Shown here: piece by piece, positions 1-8,384 of the stretch
Layout of the letters: each line of letters begins with the position of its first letter
How positions within the stretch are numbered: the first letter of the stretch is position 1
Source: CAZNDN01 sp964571815
Lineage (GTDB): Bacteria; Fibrobacterota; Chitinivibrionia; Chitinivibrionales; WJKA01
NCBI GenBank assembly: GCA_964571815.1
Contig: CAZNDN010000066.1
Span: 1-21,483, forward strand
Length of the DNA stretch: 21,483 bases
Direction: 5' to 3'
Made by a program: the position numbers and the translations under genes
Notes under the pieces: model-generated
Told to the model about the DNA's origin: nothing
The model's database searches: none
The model's input: the letters and a program-made list of their open reading frames with translations, nothing else

Positions 1-223
1 CCCGCCGGAGCGTTCCGCGCGGGAACTCGCCTTCCCCATTCAGTGACCCTTTGTTTCGGAATGCTTGACGGTGGAGCGGTGCCGGGCGCACTCCGGTGTA
101 CGTTACGGCAGTCGGCATTGCCGGCGGCGGATCAGGGAGGTGTGGTGGCCGGCCGACGGGCGCGGCTGTGGCCCCGGGCCCCCGGGTTGTTCGACTTCTG
201 TTCCGCGGCGGGCCTGTGAGGGC

Positions 224-1123
224 CTACAGGTCAATCTCCATCCCTTCTCTGGCAAACTCGACGCGAACGTTTTTTCCGGCGGCTGCTTTCTTGACATCAG
301 CCTCTCGTTGAGAAAGGCTTTCGTCTGTCTGCGCGGGGTCGTGGTGGGTGAAAATCATGTGTGAAAGGCCGGCATTTTCGGCCAGCGCCAGATTCGCCCG
401 GTACGTACTGTGGCCCCATCCCTTCTTTGATTGATACTCCCTCTCATCGTACTGCGCATCCCACGAGACCACATCCGCTCCCCTGCAGAATTCCACGATC
501 TTCCGATTTTGTTCGTTTGCCTTGCGATCCAGCTCCTTCATGTATCCCTCGTCCACATCTTCCTCGTCGTCGCTGTCCCGGTAGAGGTTGCGGTACGGCT
601 CGTGGTCTCCGCCGTAGATGAAGCAGCGTCCGTCGTACACCAGCTTGTAGGCCAGGCACGCTACGGGATGGTTCAGTTTGCAGGTCCGGATTTCAAAGCC
701 CTCCGCCTCCAGCGTTTCCTCGCCGCAATCGACATAGTCCATCGTCGATCCGAGTTGCGAGATGCGTACGGGGAAGTACTCGTAGTTGGTCTGCATCTCC
801 ATGATCTGTTTGAGGCTGAGATTTTGAATATCCGACGGGGGACCGTGCAGCGTGAACCGGTTGCCGGGGATGTACGACGGCACGAAGAAGGGGAACCCCT
901 GTATATGGTCCCAGTGAGTATGGGAAATAAATACGGACGCTTCGATTCTTCCGCCCCTGGACAAGAGATAATTACCGCATAGTCTGATCCCGGTGCCCGC
1001 ATCGAAGATCAAGGTCTTGCCGTCGGCCTCAACGGATACGCACGACGTGTTCCCGCCGTATTCGATCGTCTCTTTGCCGGGTACGGCAATGGATCCTCTC
1101 ACACCCCAATATCTGATTTTCAT
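224..1123 (-). CDS. MBL-fold metallo-hydrolase (PhnP/RNase Z-like)
   Basis: A 299-residue metallo-beta-lactamase-fold hydrolase, probably cytoplasmic because no signal peptide is visible. The N-terminus (WGVRGSIAVPG followed by YGGNTSCV, residues 6-29) and the metal-binding motif HTHWDH (68-73) are typical of the COG1235-like branch. Further likely metal ligands are H152 in NHP, D173 in GGDHEP and H260/H261 in FTHHDP. Family members hydrolyse phosphodiester or related bonds using two metal ions; the substrate here cannot be told. An acidic insert (about 183-192) follows GGDHEP. The open frame extends upstream to 1198, but the start at 1123 is preferred: it has AAAGGAG about 10 bases upstream and begins directly with the conserved MKIRYWGVRGS block. 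It lies 156 bp downstream of the large unknown gene on the same strand and has its own promoter-like sequence. Confidence 0.85.
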   Translation of the reverse strand: MKIRYWGVRGSIAVPGKETIEYGGNTSCVSVEADGKTLIFDAGTGIRLCGNYLLSRGGRIEASVFISHTHWDHIQGFPFFVPSYIPGNRFTLHGPPSDIQNLSLKQIMEMQTNYEYFPVRISQLGSTMDYVDCGEETLEAEGFEIRTCKLNHPVACLAYKLVYDGRCFIYGGDHEPYRNLYRDSDDEEDVDEGYMKELDRKANEQNRKIVEFCRGADVVSWDAQYDEREYQSKKGWGHSTYRANLALAENAGLSHMIFTHHDPAQTDESLSQREADVKKAAAGKNVRVEFAREGMEIDL

Positions 1124-1213
1124 GCGTTCGGCAACTCCTTTGTTCGCGGGCCGTGTCCGTCGCGTCCGCGACACTCGCCCCGAAGGCGACTCGACCACTC
1201 AAGCGGGAACCTA

Positions 1214-1242
1214 ATTCTACCACGTTTCCTTCGTCGAGGCAA
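1214..1242 (-). promoter_or_regulatory. sigma-70-like promoter of the MBL-fold gene
   Basis: On the minus strand TTGCCT is followed after exactly 17 bases by TAGAAT. The expected transcript start is near 1207, giving a leader of about 84 bases before the start codon at 1123. Both hexamers are close to consensus and the spacing is ideal, but there is no experimental support. Confidence 0.5.
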
Positions 1243-1279
1243 AGGCGCCGGGGCCGACGGGCGCGATCCGGCGGGCGGC

Positions 1280-4200
1280 TCAGCGGTTCTCTCCCTCGGG
1301 AAAATCGATGACTACGCCCTTTTCTCCGGGATGGGGCCAGCCGGTGTCGAGGCGCACTCCCCGGGGGCCCAGCACGATCCGTGATTTCTCGACTTCGGGA
1401 TTGTTGTCGAAAAACGCGGGAATCTTCCCTTCGCCCCGCACGCCGTTGATATTTGCGAACAGCAGGACGGGACTGGTTACGTCGTCGACCCGGGCGCACG
1501 GTATTTCCCGCTGTTCGTAGCCCCGGGAGCCGCTTGTCGCCCCAAGCCCGTCGGGGTTCCACTGGGCAAAGGTGTAGTAGGTTCGCCCGCAGCCGGTCCT
1601 TATCTGAAAGCGCCGGAGTTCGTCGAAGTCGAAACTCAGCAGGAGACTGCGAACGAGTCGGCGGAAAGCAACGGTACGGACGAGATTCCTGACGTAGCGT
1701 TCGGAGAGGTTCAGTGCCGCGGCGACCTCACGTTCCGGTTTGTCCATACGGTAACCGTAGCGACTTCGCACGTAGTTGATTGCCACCACGTGATTGAGGT
1801 ACCCCCGATGTGCCCTGGGAAGACGGGCCCGCGAAGGAGTGTGACGATCAAGCGGCTCCATCGTACCGTCAACGACAACCAGCACCCGGTCATGATTGAG
1901 CGTGCCGTAGTTGCTTGCCGTGCTGAAAAGATACGGTTTGACCGGGAACGCGGTTTCATCGCTGAGGGTGAATTCGCTGATATTCATGTCGTCGCAGTAC
2001 CGTGACGACACCCCCGCAAGAGAGACGTGAATGCCTTTTCGGACGATGTCCATGATCACCGGAGCCAGACAGAAAAGGCCGTACGTGATATTGGGAATCA
2101 CCCGCATTCGTATGCCGCGGGGATGAAATCGTTCGTAGAGGCCCATGACATAGTCTCTGAGTCTCAGGGCATCGCGGGCGTGCTGCTCATACATCCTTTC
2201 GACCAGCGGGCCCACGACGGGGCGTGTCTCCGGATGGCGGGGGAGTAGAGGCCAGCCTGCTTCGCCGTGGTGGCGCGCCGCCGTGCGGGCTGCCTCGGTG
2301 AACCGAAGCCAGAGATAGATGATTGACGGGCGGTCCATCGATTCCTTGCCGTATCGATAGATATGCGCAAATGTGGTGAAGACAAGGTGGCGGTCGAAAT
2401 CCCTCTCCGGCACAAAGACCTCTTCACCGCGAGCGATCAGGGACCTCCGGTGTGTCAGGTCCTCCGCGACCCGCACGGGAATCTCCTCGGGGGAGAACGC
2501 TTCCAGATACTCCAGGAGCACATCGGTCAGATATACTCCCTGCTTGGTGCACTCGGCGAATATTCTGAACCTGCCGCGAAGACGTTTCTGCACCGACGCG
2601 TCGAGGTAGTGCTGCGGGTCGAAGGCCGGCGCTCGGCCTTCCCCTACCCTTCGAACCAGATCCTCAATTCCGTCGTGCAGAACGAACGGGGCTCGTCGGA
2701 CGAACCACTCCTTGTAGAGGAAGTATTCCCGGATAAGGGCCGCGGAGTGCCGCGCCTTCCGTGAGAGGCCGGCGAGCGCTTTGTGGATGTCGTTTCCCGC
2801 CTCGGGAAATCGAGAAAGCTCTTCCCGGGAGAGAATCCCGGCGCGGGGGAACCGGGCCCTCGTGCGACCGAAGATGTCGTCGGAGTGGCGAGGATTGAAC
2901 TCCGGAGCGCAGTCCAGAATCTCACACAGCTCTTCACAAAGCGGCATTTCACGCAGGTGACGTTCCCGGCGCTCCCGGATCTCCTCGATTGCCTCGACCC
3001 GGGGCGCGCCGGTCTTATCGGCGTTGAGACCGGCAAGAGAGAAGTCTTTCTCGATGCGAAGCGTGTGGTGCTCGAAAGCCTCACGGTGGTCTTCGGCGAA
3101 GGCAAGCAGAAGTGAAACAAGCCGGTCGAAATTGAGTACAAGCCGGTAGATGCGAAAGATCTGGGCGCGGGCCGCCTCGAAATGATACAACAGGGAGAGG
3201 TCTTTCAGTTCGGCGAGCGTCACCGGGTCGGCGAGCAGTCGGCGGTGACAGAGGTCGATTGCATGGAAGTAGATGAGGGGGTGGCCGGTGGCGGGGTGGG
3301 AGCACAAACTGATGGTCTCTTCGATCCCGCCGGCCCCGGCGATAGTGTCCATTATCATCAGCCGCACGGCCGTACTTTTCTCCTCGCCCAACCGGTCCAT
3401 GAGAAACGAGCACGCGTTCTCGCAGTGAAGTTTGTCGATGGCTTCGAGTATCGTCGTCTTCAGCCCGCTGTCGGCGTCGTCCCACAGCGACAAAATCTTC
3501 CCGGAAATTCCCCGGCCCGGCTCCCCCGTCATCGCGGCCGGCTTCACGTAGGAGCGGGGGGAGATACGGTCGAGCACCAGGTCGTGCCGTGTCTCGAGCC
3601 ACCGTGCCGCGGCTACCTTATCGATAGAAATCATGATTTCCAGGAAGTAATCAATGGGTGCCTCACCGGGCACCTGCTCGATCCGACCGGCCAGATATCG
3701 ATACGCCTCCCGGCCGCCCGAAATCAGCACGGCGCGAAGCATACTTCGCAGCGAGGGGGGCGGCAGGGGGCCGAAACGGTTTCGAATCAGTCCGCACAGC
3801 TTTTGCACGGTACGACCCTGAATGCGCGGGCGGAAGAAGAGTGAACGCAGTACGGAAACGTGGAAACGCACGTGCTCGGATTTTCGGTCGAACGGCAGCT
3901 TCTCAAGCAGCGTCAGCAGCAGGTCTTCGGACCACCGATACGGCACCCATCGGAGAAATACCGTGAGTCTTCCCGGTTCCGCGCGCGCATCGCCCTCGGG
4001 ATGGCGTGTCCCCCGCCGCTCATCGAGCAGGTGCTCCACCCGTTGATGAACCAGGGAAACCAGCTCCCACTCAGACATGTGCTCCACTACGACACGGGCC
4101 GCCACGCCGGGCATTTCCGGGTCGAACATTCCGGACGTGTTCAGACAGTACGTCTCCAGAAGGCGGTGGAGAAGGTCGGGCGGGACGTCCCGGGCAAGTA

Positions 4201-4501
4201 CCAGGCGCAGAAGGTCATATCGCTTGCGAAGGAATTGCACTTCCAGATCGAATATGAGAGCTTCCACCCGTTCCCGCACATCGGCGGGAAGGGGTTGGAC
4301 GATAGTGTTGTACGACAGGGTCAGCGGGAGGTTGTGCTCCATGGCGCGGCGGAATTGGTCTACCAGGCCGCGAATATCCTCCATGGTCTCGGGCGGCAGC
4401 TCGCGCGAGGCGAACTGAAGAAGGTTGACGGTCGCGTCGTCGCCGAAATCCTCCGATGAGACCGGCCGCATGCCGGTGGAAACGATAGAGGTGTTTGCCA
4501 T
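1280..4501 (-). CDS. large helical protein of unknown function (1073 aa)
   Basis: I do not recognise this family. The start at 4501 (MANTSIVSTG) is chosen over the longer frame to 4615 because GGGAGA sits about 9 bases upstream and the -10 element of a strong promoter lies inside the longer version. There is no signal peptide or membrane segment. Residues about 1-600 look alpha-helical and HEAT-like (repeated Leu/Ala-rich helix pairs, for example around 300-420). The C-terminal third is different and looks like a mixed alpha/beta domain. It contains a hydrophobic strand ending in Asp-Gly-Thr (VLVVVDGT, D878), the segment RLPRAHRGYLNHVVAINYV, a helix-turn-helix-like stretch (REVAAALNLSERYVRNLV, about 924-941) and a conserved-looking tail (LLFANINGVRGEGKIPAFF). 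The strand-Asp-Gly-Thr pattern faintly recalls phosphoribosyltransferases, but no diagnostic motif is complete. It is upstream of, and possibly co-transcribed with, the MBL-fold hydrolase gene. Confidence 0.8.
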   Translation of the reverse strand: MANTSIVSTGMRPVSSEDFGDDATVNLLQFASRELPPETMEDIRGLVDQFRRAMEHNLPLTLSYNTIVQPLPADVRERVEALIFDLEVQFLRKRYDLLRLVLARDVPPDLLHRLLETYCLNTSGMFDPEMPGVAARVVVEHMSEWELVSLVHQRVEHLLDERRGTRHPEGDARAEPGRLTVFLRWVPYRWSEDLLLTLLEKLPFDRKSEHVRFHVSVLRSLFFRPRIQGRTVQKLCGLIRNRFGPLPPPSLRSMLRAVLISGGREAYRYLAGRIEQVPGEAPIDYFLEIMISIDKVAAARWLETRHDLVLDRISPRSYVKPAAMTGEPGRGISGKILSLWDDADSGLKTTILEAIDKLHCENACSFLMDRLGEEKSTAVRLMIMDTIAGAGGIEETISLCSHPATGHPLIYFHAIDLCHRRLLADPVTLAELKDLSLLYHFEAARAQIFRIYRLVLNFDRLVSLLLAFAEDHREAFEHHTLRIEKDFSLAGLNADKTGAPRVEAIEEIRERRERHLREMPLCEELCEILDCAPEFNPRHSDDIFGRTRARFPRAGILSREELSRFPEAGNDIHKALAGLSRKARHSAALIREYFLYKEWFVRRAPFVLHDGIEDLVRRVGEGRAPAFDPQHYLDASVQKRLRGRFRIFAECTKQGVYLTDVLLEYLEAFSPEEIPVRVAEDLTHRRSLIARGEEVFVPERDFDRHLVFTTFAHIYRYGKESMDRPSIIYLWLRFTEAARTAARHHGEAGWPLLPRHPETRPVVGPLVERMYEQHARDALRLRDYVMGLYERFHPRGIRMRVIPNITYGLFCLAPVIMDIVRKGIHVSLAGVSSRYCDDMNISEFTLSDETAFPVKPYLFSTASNYGTLNHDRVLVVVDGTMEPLDRHTPSRARLPRAHRGYLNHVVAINYVRSRYGYRMDKPEREVAAALNLSERYVRNLVRTVAFRRLVRSLLLSFDFDELRRFQIRTGCGRTYYTFAQWNPDGLGATSGSRGYEQREIPCARVDDVTSPVLLFANINGVRGEGKIPAFFDNNPEVEKSRIVLGPRGVRLDTGWPHPGEKGVVIDFPEGENR

Positions 4502-4580
4502 TGCACCAATTCTCCCGCGTCCGGAGGCGCCGTGCAGGCCTCGGATACGCTCGGTGTTCCGTTGCTCAGGGATGTACGTA

Positions 4581-4609
4581 AGTATAACCCAGGGCAGTGC
4601 GTGAGTCAA
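4581..4609 (-). promoter_or_regulatory. strong sigma-70-like promoter of the 1073-aa gene
   Basis: The minus strand reads TTGACT, a 17-base spacer, then TATACT. The expected transcript start is about 4574, giving a leader of about 73 bases to the start at 4501. This is the best sigma-70 match in the window and argues against the longer reading frame that begins at 4615. Confidence 0.65.
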
Positions 4610-4682
4610 CACCACCGCCTGCCGTGGCCGGCCCGGGCGTGTATCGCGTTCCGGCCCCGCTCACGTTCGGGGTGCCGGCGAA

Positions 4683-4714
4683 GGATACGGGACGATACGA
4701 ACCGGGATACGGGG
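4683..4714 (+). repeat. three short GATACG direct repeats in a divergent promoter region
   Basis: GATACG occurs at 4684, 4694 and 4706, and the longer GGATACGGG occurs twice with starts 22 bp apart. The spacings (10 and 12 bp) put the copies on nearly the same face of the helix. The array lies about 80-105 bp upstream of the UDP-glucuronate decarboxylase start. It may be a regulator binding site, although such short repeats can arise by chance. Confidence 0.35.
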
Positions 4715-4790
4715 TGATGAGAATGAAAAACCATATCAACAGCCGCATTGTATTTTTGTCTGCTTCAACTGTTTCGCGGAAGGGATTTCG

Positions 4791-5726
4791 ATGTCGGCAC
4801 GTATTCTTGTCACCGGCGGCGCCGGGTTTATCGGCTCTCACCTGTGCGAGCGGCTGGTGAAAGAGGGCAATGAAGTAATCTGCCTGGATAACTACTTCAC
4901 GGGAAGCAAGGCCAATATTGCGTTCCTCATGGACTACCGCAATTTCGAGCTTCTGCGCCACGACATCACGATGCCGGTGTACCTTGAGGTTGATTTCATC
5001 TACAATCTGGCCTGCCCGGCCTCACCGGTGCACTACCAGTACAATCCGGTCAAGACGATCAAGACCAATGTCATGGGAGCCATAAATGTGCTGGGACTGG
5101 CCAAGCGGGTCAAGGCTCGTGTCCTGCAGGCGTCGACCTCCGAGGTCTACGGCGACCCGTCGGTGCACCCTCAGCAGGAGACGTATTGGGGCAATGTCAA
5201 CCCGATCGGGCTTCGTTCCTGCTACGATGAGGGCAAGCGGGTTGCGGAGACGTTGTTCTTCGATTATCATCGCCAGAACGGTGTAGACATCAGGGTCATG
5301 CGGATTTTCAATACGTACGGTCCCCGGATGCACCCCCACGACGGTCGCGTGGTTTCCAATTTTATCGTGCAGGCCCTTCGCGGCGAAGAGATCACCGTCT
5401 ACGGAAGCGGCGATCAGAGCCGCTCGTTCTGTTATGTCGACGACCTGGTTGAGGCCATGGTTCGGCTGATGCACCAGCGGGAGACGGTGGGGCCCGTGAA
5501 CGTGGGGAATCCCGAGGAAGTGACGATCAGGCAGTTGGCAATGAAGATCATCTCCGAAACCGGATCTTCATCGAGGCTTGTCGAGCGCCCCGCACCTCAG
5601 GACGACCCGCGGCGTCGGCGGCCCGATATTTCCCGCGCCCGCGACACCCTCAAATGGGAACCGTCAATCGGCCTCGACGAGGGGCTCAAGAAGACAACAG
5701 CCTACTTCCGGTCCCTTCATTCTTAA
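4791..5726 (+). CDS. UDP-glucuronate decarboxylase (UDP-xylose synthase)
   Basis: A 311-residue NAD-dependent short-chain dehydrogenase/epimerase-type enzyme that converts UDP-glucuronate to UDP-xylose and CO2 in the cytoplasm, supplying nucleotide sugar for surface polysaccharide. The Rossmann motif GGAGFIG is at 9-15, and the NAD-ribose-binding Asp is probably D33 in CLDNY. The catalytic region has STSEVYGDP (115-123) and the Y145xxxK149 pair in YDEGKR. The stretch HPQQETYWGNVNPIGLRSCYDEGKR is typical of UXS rather than of dTDP-glucose dehydratases or UDP-galactose epimerases. Full length for the bacterial family. The start has AAGGGA upstream. It is divergent from the 1073-residue gene and stands alone, with 126 bp before the next gene. 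No glycosyltransferase or capsule cluster is adjacent. Confidence 0.92.
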   Translation: MSARILVTGGAGFIGSHLCERLVKEGNEVICLDNYFTGSKANIAFLMDYRNFELLRHDITMPVYLEVDFIYNLACPASPVHYQYNPVKTIKTNVMGAINVLGLAKRVKARVLQASTSEVYGDPSVHPQQETYWGNVNPIGLRSCYDEGKRVAETLFFDYHRQNGVDIRVMRIFNTYGPRMHPHDGRVVSNFIVQALRGEEITVYGSGDQSRSFCYVDDLVEAMVRLMHQRETVGPVNVGNPEEVTIRQLAMKIISETGSSSRLVERPAPQDDPRRRRPDISRARDTLKWEPSIGLDEGLKKTTAYFRSLHS

Positions 5727-5790
5727 ACTGCTTCCGTCCGTTGGCTGCACATCATCCGGCCGGCTTGCTCCTCGGCGGCGCAAATAGCTC

Positions 5791-5819
5791 TTGAACGTTT
5801 TGTGTCGTTATGATAGGCT
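5791..5819 (+). promoter_or_regulatory. sigma-70-like promoter of the coiled-coil/TPR gene
   Basis: TTGAAC is followed after 17 bases by TAGGCT, about 34 bases before the start codon at 5853. The -35 is good. The -10 keeps only the key T-A and final T, so this is a moderate match. Confidence 0.4.
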
Positions 5820-5852
5820 AGAAGAACCTTCCTTCCTTTTCGTGAGGAACGT

Positions 5853-7547
5853 ATGGAATTGTCGAGCGAAGCGTTGCGGGCCGCGGAGAGTATCAGGAGC
5901 AACACTCCTGAGCAGGGTGCGGCCTCCAGGCTTTCTTCGTTCTACTGGAGCACCCTGGCCGACTCCCTGGGCACGGTCCTTCGTGCCGGTGAAAGTCACG
6001 AGTCTTTCTTCGACGGTGAGCGTGATTTCGTGGATACGGGGCTTGTCGAGCAGTTGCGTGATGATGCACAGCAGGTTCGCGCGTCGTGGGGCGCCGGAAC
6101 CACGGGCGCTCTTCCGTTGAACGTGTGGTCCCTCTCGGAATTTCTGGGAGAGTTGATCACCGAGGTCACGCAGGGGAATCGCAAGGAGCTTCTGGAGAAG
6201 GAGATTGCGCGCGGTGAGCAGGAGTGTCGCAAATGTGCGGCCGAGCTTGCTTCCACGAGCCGTGAACAGAAAGTCAAGATGCTCGCTGTCGGCGCGGGCG
6301 CGCGGCCGGGTGGCCGGGCGGTAATCGAGGGCATGGCGGCCAGGGGGCGGCTCGCTCTTACCGTCCAGCGGACAAAGCGTGCCGTGGCAAAGGGATCATT
6401 CCTTTCGGTGCAGCAGAGACGAGAGCTGGTGGCGCTCGAAAACCGTCTCGAAGCGGAAAACAAAAAGCAGGAGCGCCTCCTCTCGGGTCTGGGCGGCGAT
6501 ACGGATCGGGCGGAGCTGCGGGAGATGAGCCGGCGTTTCGAGCAGACCGTGGGCTCGGTGATCGAGGCCGAGGAGCGAGTCGAACGACTGCGCGCGGAAT
6601 TGACGAAAGCCGAGGCCGCGCAGGAGGCGATGTCGACCATGGAGATCGAAAGCGCGGTGCGGGAAGAGATCGACTATATCCGCGGCCTGATGAAACTCTG
6701 CGCCAAACGCGCCCATGCGGACAATTGTCCGCTGCTGCGACCCTCCGACATGTTCTTCACGGCGGAAAAGGCGGAAGAGTGCCTTCGTCGGGTTCTGGAA
6801 TTCGATCCGCGTGTGCTTGACAACAGCCGGAGCGCCTACCTGGGAAATCCGGCGGTACTGCTGGTTCCCGGCAACGGCAACGGCATGTACGACTGGAAGC
6901 GTAATCGTATCGTTCTGCCGCTGGTCCCGCCGGGAGGCGATTTTGCCGCATCGCTGGCGGCGGGAATAATCGAGTACCGGCTGGATGTTGATGAAGACAA
7001 GGCGCTTCTGGAATCCTACCACAAACTGCCGCAGTTCAAGGGTGTCCGTTCGGTTCTGCAACTTCGCGCGAATCTGGCCGCGGACTATACGACCTGGATT
7101 ACGGCCGAGTCACGAGGGTACCGGGTGCTTCCGAAGGAGACACGGGCATGGTTCGAGCACGAAATCGCACCGTCGAAACAGGACGTCTACTGCCCTCCCG
7201 GCTACCGCGAGCATGATCTTTCTTCGGAGGAATTTCGAACATTGCTCGGTGAGATCGAGACGAGGCTAACGGGACCGCTCACGGATGCCGATCCCGACGA
7301 CCTGTGGCTGGGCGGGATCCTCAATTGTCAGGGCGGCAATCTCGAACGAGCCTTCGAATGCCTGAATGCTTACGCTCAAGTACGCCCCGAGAACCACCTG
7401 GGGCATTTCAACCTGGGGCAGGTTGCGCTGAAAACCTCCCGGAAACAGGATGCCGTCGAGGCGTTCGGCAGGTGCTACAAATGCAACCCTCAGTCGTGGT
7501 GGGCCGCGGTTGCCCGGGAGCACCTGCGTCGGCTCCAACAGAACTGA
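5853..7547 (+). CDS. coiled-coil and TPR protein of unknown function (564 aa)
   Basis: No family is recognised beyond general architecture. There is no signal peptide or membrane span, so it is probably cytoplasmic. Residues about 185-262 are strongly coiled-coil-like (long runs of Glu, Arg and Leu, for example QRRELVALENRLEAENKKQERLL). The middle (about 300-480) looks globular, with conserved-looking Cys (C284, C292, C310) and an aromatic-rich segment. The C-terminus (about 485-560) contains tetratricopeptide-like helices (LERAFECLNAYAQVRPENHLGHFNLGQVALKTSRKQDAVEAF), which usually bind protein partners. AGGA lies about 5 bases before the ATG. A sigma-70-like promoter lies upstream, and the gene follows the UDP-xylose synthase gene by 126 bp. 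Confidence 0.75.
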   Translation: MELSSEALRAAESIRSNTPEQGAASRLSSFYWSTLADSLGTVLRAGESHESFFDGERDFVDTGLVEQLRDDAQQVRASWGAGTTGALPLNVWSLSEFLGELITEVTQGNRKELLEKEIARGEQECRKCAAELASTSREQKVKMLAVGAGARPGGRAVIEGMAARGRLALTVQRTKRAVAKGSFLSVQQRRELVALENRLEAENKKQERLLSGLGGDTDRAELREMSRRFEQTVGSVIEAEERVERLRAELTKAEAAQEAMSTMEIESAVREEIDYIRGLMKLCAKRAHADNCPLLRPSDMFFTAEKAEECLRRVLEFDPRVLDNSRSAYLGNPAVLLVPGNGNGMYDWKRNRIVLPLVPPGGDFAASLAAGIIEYRLDVDEDKALLESYHKLPQFKGVRSVLQLRANLAADYTTWITAESRGYRVLPKETRAWFEHEIAPSKQDVYCPPGYREHDLSSEEFRTLLGEIETRLTGPLTDADPDDLWLGGILNCQGGNLERAFECLNAYAQVRPENHLGHFNLGQVALKTSRKQDAVEAFGRCYKCNPQSWWAAVAREHLRRLQQN

Positions 7548-7585
7548 CCTCCCGTGTGTTCCTCACCGGTTTTCGCCTGAAGTAA

Positions 7586-7613
7586 TTTACTCTTTGCAGG
7601 CAGTCGCTATACC
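7586..7613 (+). promoter_or_regulatory. weak sigma-70-like promoter before the flavodoxin gene
   Basis: TTTACT, a 16-base spacer, then TATACC, about 105 bases upstream of the flavodoxin start. The match is weak. It is listed because the 171-bp gap implies that the gene may have its own promoter. Confidence 0.25.
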
Positions 7614-7718
7614 GCTGCCGGCGATCGGCACATTCGACGCGGTACCGATGACGGTCGGTTTCGGCGCGGACCATTTTCTGAAACCGTTGAGGAGAAGAGG
7701 CGCAGCAAGGAGGTCGGC

Positions 7719-8189
7719 ATGAACGTGGTAATCGCCGTGCATTCCAACACCGGCCATACGGTCAATGTGGCCCGGGCATTTGCAAACGATCTTCGGAAGG
7801 CGGGGCACGAAGTTGATGTGAGCATGGTGCGCACGCGCGGTGAAGTGCATCCGGGTGCGCGGAATTTCGCTCTGGTCAAGACGCCCGACCTGGAGGGGTG
7901 TGACGTGCTGCTGGTGGGTGGTCCCGTTTGGGCGTTTTCCGCCTCACCGGTGATCATGGCGTACGTGCGGTCACTTGAAGAATTCAAAGGAAAAACGGCG
8001 CTGCCGTTTGTCACCATGGGACTTCCCTGGGATTTCTGCGGGGGCACGCGGGCAATCGGACAGATGACGGAGGCGCTGGTGCTGCTGGGTGCCCGGGTGC
8101 TCGACGGCGAGATCGTGCATTACCTGTTCGGCATGAACCCGCAGGCCGTGAATGCCGCATCCGGTCGAATCGTTAAGCGCCTGACATAA
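7719..8189 (+). CDS. flavodoxin family protein
   Basis: A 156-residue FMN-binding flavodoxin-fold protein, probably a cytoplasmic electron carrier or small oxidoreductase. The FMN-phosphate loop is HSNTGHT (8-14), directly after the first beta strand. The segment LLVGGPVWAFSASP contributes the second flavin-binding loop, as in flavodoxins and WrbA-like proteins, and TMGLPWDFCGGTRA is the third. Length is normal for a short-chain flavodoxin. AAGGAGG lies 5 bases upstream of the ATG, an excellent ribosome binding site. The redox partner cannot be inferred from the neighbours. It converges on the two-component operon, with repeat-containing DNA between. Confidence 0.85.
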   Translation: MNVVIAVHSNTGHTVNVARAFANDLRKAGHEVDVSMVRTRGEVHPGARNFALVKTPDLEGCDVLLVGGPVWAFSASPVIMAYVRSLEEFKGKTALPFVTMGLPWDFCGGTRAIGQMTEALVLLGARVLDGEIVHYLFGMNPQAVNAASGRIVKRLT

Positions 8190-8201
8190 GGCGAGTTAAC
8201 A

Positions 8202-8226
8202 GGGACGGAGGCAATTTATTAAGTTT
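8202..8226 (+). repeat. dispersed 25-bp repeat, copy 1
   Basis: This 25-base segment (starting GGGACGGAGGC and ending TTATTAAGTTT) is identical to 14647-14671. It sits just after the flavodoxin stop codon. I associate this sequence type with the ends of REP/IS200-like transposase elements in metagenomic bacterial genomes; that link is from memory. No transposase gene is present here. Confidence 0.75.
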
Positions 8227-8264
8227 CCCGGGGCGCTGGAGCGAATCCAGGTGCCGTGCGTGCC

Positions 8265-8293
8265 GGCCGGGTCTCGCGGGAGCACTCCCGGCC
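8265..8293. other. GC-rich hairpin in the convergent gap
   Basis: GGCCGGG at 8265-8271 pairs perfectly with CCCGGCC at 8287-8293. The 15-base loop contains most of an alternative hairpin, CGGGAG-CA-CTCCCG (8277-8290). There is no T tract, so it is not a typical intrinsic terminator. The following GCCTAAC gives it some resemblance to half of an integron attC site. Confidence 0.4.
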
Positions 8294-8366
8294 TAACGAT
8301 GAGCTTCATCCCCGGTTTCTTCGAGCGCGCACACGACTTCACTCACACCTCGAGACTTTCATCCCG

Positions 8367-8384
8367 AAGCGCGGCGCGCTTTTA
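8367..8384 (+). terminator. possible terminator for the flavodoxin transcript
   Basis: AAGCGC, loop GGC, GCGCTT followed by TTTTA on the plus strand. The stem is short and the T run is only four, and the T run overlaps the stop codon of the convergent regulator gene. Either strand might use it. Weak support. Confidence 0.3.

Noticed and set aside
431..982. Long plus-strand open frame opposite the MBL-fold gene.
   Set aside because: It is the antisense shadow of a gene with clear catalytic motifs; no ribosome binding site or domain.
8265..8310. Possible integron attC-like site (hairpin followed by GCCTAAC and an ATGAGCTTCAT palindrome-like stretch).
   Set aside because: No matching GTTRRRY box at the far end, no integrase and no gene-cassette array. 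Only half of the expected structure is present.
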